DNA of 64,000 nucleotides from Bacteroidota bacterium (GTDB lineage: Bacteria > Bacteroidota > Bacteroidia > Flavobacteriales > Weeksellaceae). A program made the translations under genes and the position numbers. The notes under the pieces are model-generated. The model was not told where the DNA came from. It made no database searches and saw nothing but the letters and a program-made list of their open reading frames with translations. Positions 58,696 through 64,000 of the stretch are shown in pieces (positions within the stretch are counted from its first letter, which is position 1; each line of letters begins with the position of its first letter). Location: contig JAEWIR010000034.1 of assembly GCA_023386965.1 (NCBI GenBank), forward strand, positions 1 to 64,000. The letters are read 5' to 3'.

Positions 58696-59877
58696 ATGAA
58701 AGAAGTATTCATCGTATCTGCTGCAAGAACGCCAATCGGAAGTTTTATGGGAAGCCTTTCCACGGTTCCGGCTCCAAAACTTGGTGCGGCAGCAATTAAA
58801 GGAGCATTGGATAAGATTAACCTGGATCCAAAGCAGGTTCAGGAAGTATATATGGGTAATGTGCTGCAGGCCGGCGAAGGTCAGGCACCTGCACGTCAGG
58901 CGGCTTTGGGAGCAGGACTTTCCAATGAAACACCTTCAACAACAATCAATAAAGTTTGCGCTTCCGGTATGAAAGCGGTAATGATGGGTGCACAATCCAT
59001 TAAAGCGGGCGATCAGGAAGTTATTGTTGCCGGTGGTATGGAGAATATGTCCGCAGTTCCTCATTACTTCAACGCCAGGAATGCAACAAAACTGGGCGAT
59101 GTAAAGATGCAGGACGGTATGGTACTGGACGGACTTACAGACGTCTACAATAAAGTACATATGGGTGTTTGTGCTGAAAAATGTGCTGCAGAGCATGAGT
59201 TTTCGCGCGAAGACCAGGACAATTTCGCAGTGCAGTCCTACAAGCGTTCCGCTCAGGCCTGGACCGACGGAAAATTCAGTGATGAAGTGGTTCCTGTAGA
59301 GATTCCGCAAAGAAAAGGCGAGCCTGTAATCTTTGCTGAGGACGAAGAATACAAATCGGTAAATTTCGACCGTATCGCTACTTTGCCAACGGTTTTCCAG
59401 AAAGATAACGGCACAGTAACAGCGGCTAATGCTTCCACACTTAATGACGGTGCTTCCGCACTCATCCTGATGTCCGGTGAGAAGATGAATGAGTTGGGTC
59501 TTAAGCCTCTGGCAAAAATCGTTTCCTATGCTGATGCTGCCCATGAGCCGGAATGGTTCACCACCGCACCGGCAAAAGCACTTCCCGTTGCTCTTAAGAA
59601 AGCAGGTCTGGAAGTTTCGGATATTGATTTCTTCGAATTCAACGAGGCATTCTCCGTGGTAGGACTTGCCAACAATAAGATCCTGGGACTGGATGCAGCT
59701 AAGGTGAATGTAAACGGTGGTGCCGTATCTTTGGGTCACCCCCTGGGAAGTTCAGGTTCCAGAATTATCGTAACGCTAATTAATGTACTGAAGCAAAACG
59801 GTGGTAAATACGGTGCCGCAGCTATTTGTAACGGTGGTGGTGGAGCTTCTGCTATCGTTATCGAGAACATGCAGTAA
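58696..59877 (+). CDS. atoB: acetyl-CoA C-acetyltransferase (thiolase)
   Basis: A 393-residue thiolase joining two acetyl-CoA to acetoacetyl-CoA or cleaving it. Active-site Cys88 in [12 protein letters not shown], the His of [14 protein letters not shown] near residue 348 and Cys378 in CNGGGGASA are all present. Length and motifs fit the biosynthetic/degradative type II group. It could feed the mevalonate pathway, since a mevalonate-kinase-like gene lies 1.7 kb on, or end fatty-acid oxidation with ETF. Single gene ended by a hairpin. Confidence 0.93.
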   Translation: MKEVFIVSAARTPIGSFMGSLSTVPAPKLGAAAIKGALDKINLDPKQVQEVYMGNVLQAGEGQAPARQAALGAGLSNETPSTTINKVCASGMKAVMMGAQSIKAGDQEVIVAGGMENMSAVPHYFNARNATKLGDVKMQDGMVLDGLTDVYNKVHMGVCAEKCAAEHEFSREDQDNFAVQSYKRSAQAWTDGKFSDEVVPVEIPQRKGEPVIFAEDEEYKSVNFDRIATLPTVFQKDNGTVTAANASTLNDGASALILMSGEKMNELGLKPLAKIVSYADAAHEPEWFTTAPAKALPVALKKAGLEVSDIDFFEFNEAFSVVGLANNKILGLDAAKVNVNGGAVSLGHPLGSSGSRIIVTLINVLKQNGGKYGAAAICNGGGGASAIVIENMQ

Positions 59878-59897
59878 GAGCCACTTTAAATTTCGTT

Positions 59898-59955
59898 AAA
59901 CCATTAAGAAATGCAGTTAATTTTAACCGTGTTCTTAATGGTTTCTTTATTTTTG
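59898..59955 (+). terminator. terminator after thiolase, adjoining the next promoter
   Basis: AAACCATTAAGAA (59898-59910) and its perfect complement (59932-59944) enclose a second small hairpin GTTAA/TTAAC. A TATTTTTG promoter box for the next gene follows at 59948-59955. Confidence 0.65.
59948..59955 (+). promoter_or_regulatory. -7 promoter box for the UMF1-type transporter
   Basis: TATTTTTG, 16 bases before the ATG at 59972, just beyond the thiolase terminator stem. Confidence 0.55.
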
Positions 59956-59971
59956 TTAATATTTCATCTCC

Positions 59972-61462
59972 ATGCAGGAAACAAATCCGACCACGACCAA
60001 AAGAATCAAGAACAATCCCAAAATCATGAAAGCCTGGGCAGCATATGACTGGGCAAATTCGGTTTATTCACTGGTAATCACATCTACCATCTTTCCCATT
60101 TATTATGCGATACTGACCACGATTACGGAAAAGAAGGTTTTTGTGGAGGAAACCGGTGAGTATATTATGGTCCCGGTTAGGAACCAGATCACGGTTTTCG
60201 GCGAAACTTACCATCCCGATGCGATTTACGGATATTCACTCACCATTTCATTCTTTATTGTGGTACTGCTTTCACCCTTCCTGTCATCACTGGCTGATAC
60301 GATTGGGAACAAAAAGTCCTTCCTGCAGTTCTTCTGTTACCTGGGTGCCACCTCATGTATGGGTTTGGCAATGTTTACCGGTATGGGGAACGTCTTTTTG
60401 GGACTTCTTTTCAGCATAACTGCCAGTGTGGGCTTTTGGGGAAGTTTAGTCTTCTACAATTCCTTCCTGCCGGATATCGCCACGCGTGACAAACAGGATG
60501 CACTTTCTGCCCGTGGTTATGTTTACGGATATATCGGATCCGTAGTATTGGTCATTATCTGCCTTATATTGATTCAGGTGCTTGCTAAAGATGCAGAACA
60601 GGCCAAACTTTATACCCGCATATCCTTCCTGCTTACAGGTGCCTGGTGGTTTGGTTTTGCACAGTATACCTTCCGCCATCTGCCCCAGTTCGGAATGGTG
60701 AAAGATCAGTTGCCCAAGGATCTGGTGCTGCTGAACTATAAGAATATCTTTAAAAAACATGAAGAGCAGGGCGGTTTTTTTGAGGTGCTGAAGGACAATA
60801 TCAATTTCTACCTTGATGTTGCCAAAGAGAGTTTTAATGAGCTCTTTAAGGTAGGACGAACCCTCTTTAAAGATGCCAACCTGAAATATTTTCTCTCCAG
60901 TTTTTTCTTTTACAGTGTGGGTATGCAGACCATCTTCCTGATGGCCACGCTTTTCGGTAAAAGCGAAATCAACCTGGAACAGGGCAAGCTTATCGCCACG
61001 CTGCTCATTATTCAGATTGAAGCCATTATTGGTGCTATTATATTTTCCAGGCTCTCACGCCGCATCGGCAATAAGAATGTAATCTCAATTGCTGTGATTC
61101 TCTGGATGGTGGCTTGCCTTTCGGCTTATTTCCTGAACAAGGAAAATCCATATGTAGAATATCAGTTTTATGGTGTTGCCGCAATTGTGGGTCTGGTGAT
61201 GGGTGGTCTGCAGGCCATGTCACGCTCCACTTACTCCAAATTGCTGCCGGAAGAAAGCAATGACAATACAACATACTTCAGTTTTTATGATGTTTTGGAG
61301 AAACTGGCTATTATTTTAGGAACCTTCATCTTTGCTACGCTTATAGACAAATTCGACAATATGCGATATGCGGCACTTTCAATGACGCTGTTTTTCGCGG
61401 TCGGCCTTATACTGATAAGATTTATGAAGATTCAGATAAATACGGATAAAGAAGTTTTATAG
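59972..61462 (+). CDS. UMF1/Atg22-type MFS transporter
   Basis: A 496-residue transporter with about 12 membrane helices. The opening KAWAAYDWANSVYSLVITST and the later FYNSFLPDIATRDKQDALSARGYVYGYIGS are hallmarks of the UMF1 family (related to vacuolar Atg22 amino-acid exporters). A hydrophilic loop of about 60 residues (FEVLKDNINFYLDVAKESF) separates the two halves. Substrate unknown, possibly amino acids. Stand-alone gene. Confidence 0.9.
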   Translation: MQETNPTTTKRIKNNPKIMKAWAAYDWANSVYSLVITSTIFPIYYAILTTITEKKVFVEETGEYIMVPVRNQITVFGETYHPDAIYGYSLTISFFIVVLLSPFLSSLADTIGNKKSFLQFFCYLGATSCMGLAMFTGMGNVFLGLLFSITASVGFWGSLVFYNSFLPDIATRDKQDALSARGYVYGYIGSVVLVIICLILIQVLAKDAEQAKLYTRISFLLTGAWWFGFAQYTFRHLPQFGMVKDQLPKDLVLLNYKNIFKKHEEQGGFFEVLKDNINFYLDVAKESFNELFKVGRTLFKDANLKYFLSSFFFYSVGMQTIFLMATLFGKSEINLEQGKLIATLLIIQIEAIIGAIIFSRLSRRIGNKNVISIAVILWMVACLSAYFLNKENPYVEYQFYGVAAIVGLVMGGLQAMSRSTYSKLLPEESNDNTTYFSFYDVLEKLAIILGTFIFATLIDKFDNMRYAALSMTLFFAVGLILIRFMKIQINTDKEVL

Positions 61463-61530
61463 TTTACACACTGATAATTATGTGGCTTGGCTTTTGCTAA
61501 TTGCTTAGCAGAAAGTCACACAGCTTTTCG

Positions 61531-61538
61531 TATCTTTG
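61531..61538 (+). promoter_or_regulatory. -7 promoter box for the GHMP kinase
   Basis: TATCTTTG, 28 bases before the ATG at 61567. Confidence 0.6.
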
Positions 61539-61566
61539 CAGTTGGAAATGTGATCCTTAAATAAAT

Positions 61567-62496
61567 ATGACGAATCCTTTATTTTACGCGAAAATCCTTC
61601 TCTTCGGTGAATATGGTATCATCGAGGATTCTCAGGGGCTTACCGTGCCTTACAGTTTCTATAAGGGTACGCTCAAATTTTCAGCATTACCTACAGATTT
61701 TGAGAAGAAATCCAATGAGCACCTTAGACTTTATGCTTCTTATCTGAATACGGTTACACTGCCGGCCGGATATGAGCTGGATCTTGAGGCATTTCAGAAG
61801 GACATAGACGATAACCTTTTCTTCGACAGCAATATACCGCAGGGATATGGTGTGGGAAGTTCCGGTGCCCTGGTGGCGGCGATCTTTGAGAAATATTCGC
61901 TTACCAAGTACAACCCGGACAGTATTTCCAAAGACCAGCTGAAAGACCTGAAAAAGGTTTTCGGTATTCTGGAAAGTTATTTCCACGGCACTAGCTCCGG
62001 TATTGATCCGCTGATTTGTTATATGAATCTGCCCATTTTGATTGAAAACCGCGAAAGTGTGGACAAAGTTTCTATTCCGGCCAGTGTAGAAGACAGAAAA
62101 GGTGCCATTTTCCTGATTGACAGTGGGATGGTGGGAGAGACCGGTCCGATGGTGCAGATTTTCTTTGAGAAAATGAAAACCGAAGGCTTCCGCAAAACGC
62201 TTAAGGAGGAATTTATCCGTTATAATAACGCCTGCATCGATGCCTTCCTGAAAAAGGAAATGAATCCGTTTTTCAAAAACCTGAAGAATCTTTCAGTTTG
62301 GGCCTACGAGCATTTTAAACCTATGATTCCGGAGAGCATCTATAACATCTGGAAGAAAGGTATAGACACCAATGCATACTATCTTAAACTTTGCGGCAGC
62401 GGCGGCGGCGGTTACATCCTTGGTTTTACAAGGGATTACGAAGAAGCCGAAAAGATGCTGAGTGGCTTTAACAAAGAAGTGATTTACAGATTTTGA
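61567..62496 (+). CDS. mevalonate-kinase-like GHMP kinase
   Basis: A 309-residue GHMP kinase. Motif 1 is LLFGEYGIIE (11-20); motif 2, the ATP loop, is PQGYGVGSSGALVAAI (91-106); catalytic Asp147 lies in GTSSGIDPLI; motif 3 is LKLCGSGGGGYILGF near the end. The pattern best fits mevalonate kinase, which phosphorylates mevalonate in isopentenyl diphosphate synthesis. A UbiA-like prenyltransferase gene follows 47 bases later, consistent with isoprenoid metabolism. Phosphomevalonate kinase or a sugar kinase is less likely. Confidence 0.82.
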   Translation: MTNPLFYAKILLFGEYGIIEDSQGLTVPYSFYKGTLKFSALPTDFEKKSNEHLRLYASYLNTVTLPAGYELDLEAFQKDIDDNLFFDSNIPQGYGVGSSGALVAAIFEKYSLTKYNPDSISKDQLKDLKKVFGILESYFHGTSSGIDPLICYMNLPILIENRESVDKVSIPASVEDRKGAIFLIDSGMVGETGPMVQIFFEKMKTEGFRKTLKEEFIRYNNACIDAFLKKEMNPFFKNLKNLSVWAYEHFKPMIPESIYNIWKKGIDTNAYYLKLCGSGGGGYILGFTRDYEEAEKMLSGFNKEVIYRF

Positions 62497-62543
62497 TCAT
62501 CAACCTGATTCCTTTTGATTACCGGCTTGCCATGTGATTGTTT

Positions 62544-63437
62544 ATGAAAAAAAAACCTGTAATCTACAGAATTTCACAGCTGACGGGCTTCCTTCTGGGA
62601 GCGCGTTTTTTCATGACCATCCTGCTGGCTTTTGCGCTGTACGTCTCCACTTTTTTTCTCTTCAATCAGGAAGAAAGTCTAAGGGCCTTTGTTTTTGATT
62701 TTCGGGTGCACGGTATTATTATCTGCAGTTTACTGAGCATTCTGGCGGGTGGCATCATCAACCAGTTTTATGACCGCGAAAAAGACCGGTTGGTCAAACC
62801 TTTCCGAAGCAGGCTCCAGGCTTTCCTGAAACAGAAGTATTTCCTGTATGCTTACCTGATCCTGAATACACTGTCGCTGGGTATCGCACTGTTGATCTCA
62901 GCGCGCGTTGTTATTTTCTTTCTCATCTATCAGTTTTTGATGTGGCTGTACAGTCACCGGCTCAGCCGCATACTCGTGATTAACAATGTCACATTTGTAG
63001 CGCTTACACTGTATCCTTTTTTTGGTATGCTGGTTTACTACCGAACTTTTTCCTTGCAAATCTTTATGATGGCGCTTTATCTGATGCTTATGTTGCTGCT
63101 TACGGACATCATAAAGGACACCCTCACAAAAACAGCGGACCGGCTTTTCGGATATATGACCATTCCCAATCATTTCACCGAGAAAACCTCGTCTGCCGTG
63201 ATTTCGGTTCTTCTGGCACTCACTTTTGGTGTTTCATTTCTTATTACTGACTGGCTTGGACTGGAGCGGGTGATGGGATGGTATTTTCTCCTGGGCCTGG
63301 GCGTATTGACGGCCGTATTTTTCCAAATGATGGTCAAAAGGGACAGGTCGCGGTCCTATGCACTTAATATCCTGCGGATCTGGATTTTCGTGGGCATACT
63401 GGCCATGCTTGCAGATGGAATTATATTGAAGTATTAA
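62544..63437 (+). CDS. UbiA-like prenyltransferase
   Basis: A 297-residue membrane protein with about eight helices. The prenyl-diphosphate motif is N73-x3-D77-x3-D81 in NQFYDREKDRL; the second Asp-rich region is DIIKDTLTKTADRLFGYMTI. This is the layout of aromatic or polar-lipid prenyltransferases. ATG at 62544 is used; a TTG lies two codons upstream. It follows the GHMP kinase gene and is probably co-transcribed. Acceptor unknown; it is not clearly MenA, UbiA or a geranylgeranyl-lipid synthase. Confidence 0.82.
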   Translation: MKKKPVIYRISQLTGFLLGARFFMTILLAFALYVSTFFLFNQEESLRAFVFDFRVHGIIICSLLSILAGGIINQFYDREKDRLVKPFRSRLQAFLKQKYFLYAYLILNTLSLGIALLISARVVIFFLIYQFLMWLYSHRLSRILVINNVTFVALTLYPFFGMLVYYRTFSLQIFMMALYLMLMLLLTDIIKDTLTKTADRLFGYMTIPNHFTEKTSSAVISVLLALTFGVSFLITDWLGLERVMGWYFLLGLGVLTAVFFQMMVKRDRSRSYALNILRIWIFVGILAMLADGIILKY

Positions 63438-63462
63438 CCTTTTTTATACCGCAAACTATTGT

Positions 63463-63470
63463 TAAATTTG
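63463..63470 (+). promoter_or_regulatory. -7 promoter box for proline dehydrogenase
   Basis: TAAATTTG, 22 bases before the ATG at 63493. Confidence 0.6.
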
Positions 63471-63492
63471 CTGCAATAATTCCACCCATTTT

Positions 63493-64000
63493 ATGTCCAT
63501 TTTCAACGATACCAAAATTGCTTTTCAGGATAAATCTACGGATCAGCTCCGCAAAGCATATTGGATGTTTAAAGCCATTGAGCATCCTTCGCTTACAAGT
63601 TTCGGAATAAAAGCACTCAACTTCACCATTCATAACCGATTTCCCCTTGTGGAAGGCATAGTTCGCAATACTCTTTTTGAGCAGTTTGCCGGTGGCGAGA
63701 CCAGGGAGAAAAGTCTGCAGGTCGTTGATAAATTATACAGGCATCATATAGGCAGCATCTTCGATTATGCTATTGAAGGCAAAGAGGATGAAGCGACTTT
63801 CGATCTTACCTGTGAAGAGATCAAAAACAATATTAATTTTGCCGAAGGCAATCCTGCGATTCCTTTCGTGGTTTTTAAGCCTACCGGATTTGGACGTCTG
63901 GGCATTTATCAGGAGATTCAGGCCGGAACGGAACTGACGACCAGTGAAAAGGAAGAGTGGGCACGCGTGGTTAAACGTTACGAAAGCGTTTGCCGACTGG
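63493..64000 (+). CDS. proline dehydrogenase, 5' part
   Basis: At least 169 codons, open to the window edge, so the gene is cut. The start MSIFNDTKIAFQDKSTDQLR, then FPLVEGIVRNTLFEQFAGGE and IPFVVFKPTGFGRLG, match the Bacteroidota single-domain proline dehydrogenase, which oxidises proline to pyrroline-5-carboxylate with FAD. The FAD-binding Arg motifs expected later are beyond the edge. Pathway: proline catabolism feeding glutamate. A promoter box lies upstream; it is not part of the isoprenoid unit. Confidence 0.85.
   Translation, partial: MSIFNDTKIAFQDKSTDQLRKAYWMFKAIEHPSLTSFGIKALNFTIHNRFPLVEGIVRNTLFEQFAGGETREKSLQVVDKLYRHHIGSIFDYAIEGKEDEATFDLTCEEIKNNINFAEGNPAIPFVVFKPTGFGRLGIYQEIQAGTELTTSEKEEWARVVKRYESVCRL

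Overview
The window is a gene-dense stretch of chromosome from a member of the Bacteroidota, most likely class Flavobacteriia and probably the Weeksellaceae (Chryseobacterium/Kaistella/Elizabethkingia group). The signs are a GLPGLI-family protein, three secreted proteins with type IX secretion (T9SS) C-terminal sorting domains, the Bacteroidota promoter box TAnnTTTG in front of many genes, weak or absent Shine-Dalgarno sequences, a single-chain purL of 1231 residues, and an HsdR_N-like nuclease gene back to back with holA. The genus is inferred from family content, not from a search. I see no rRNA, tRNA, CRISPR array, transposase or prophage gene.

Layout. 1-519: gene-poor, with diverged tandem hairpin repeats. 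520-6312: GLPGLI protein, HAD phosphatase, agmatinase-like hydrolase, AlkB-like demethylase, a BON/SH3 envelope pair and a dicarboxylate symporter. 6472-14668: Fe-S biogenesis (Mrp/ApbC and an Nfu scaffold), PBP4-type DD-peptidase, an orphan histidine kinase, M1 peptidase, ECF sigma factor, lipoyl synthase and a dienelactone-hydrolase-like lipoprotein. 14747-21992: STAS-like protein, CinA, a small Kunitz-domain secreted protein, glutaminyl cyclase lipoprotein, deoxynucleoside kinase, ArsC-like protein, TIGR01777 epimerase, DUF493 and DUF4197-like proteins. 22181-32965: purB, purL, dgkA-type kinase, dnaN, a tail-anchored J protein, a 50-residue Cys/Lys-rich protein and gcvP.

33037-42528 is rich in DNA metabolism: Fpg/Nei glycosylase, dGTPase, SPFH protein, Ada, HsdR_N-like nuclease, holA, then a 600-base gene-poor gap, DUF3606 and LigD. 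42666-47938: uridine kinase, FtsB/DivIC-like protein, methylmalonyl-CoA mutase small subunit, a SAM methyltransferase, a small lipoprotein and an M20 dipeptidase. 48066-51714: three consecutive T9SS cargo proteins, each followed by its own terminator. 51923-64000: SDR, etfBA, bifunctional nuclease, nucleoside permease, two envelope proteins, thiolase, UMF1-type MFS transporter, a mevalonate-kinase-like GHMP kinase, a UbiA-like prenyltransferase and the 5' part of proline dehydrogenase.

Most genes are core functions, and I found no obvious multi-gene novel system. The least ordinary items are the bacterial Kunitz-type protein (16635-16886), the unlisted 50-residue CxxxxCC/CxxC protein (29817-29969), several promoters whose -7 box lies only 3-5 bases before the start codon (suggesting leaderless mRNAs), a shared extended promoter sequence, a promoter embedded inside holA, a glycosylase lacking the fourth zinc-finger cysteine, a heptanucleotide tandem repeat before the M20 dipeptidase, and the tandem hairpin array at the left end.
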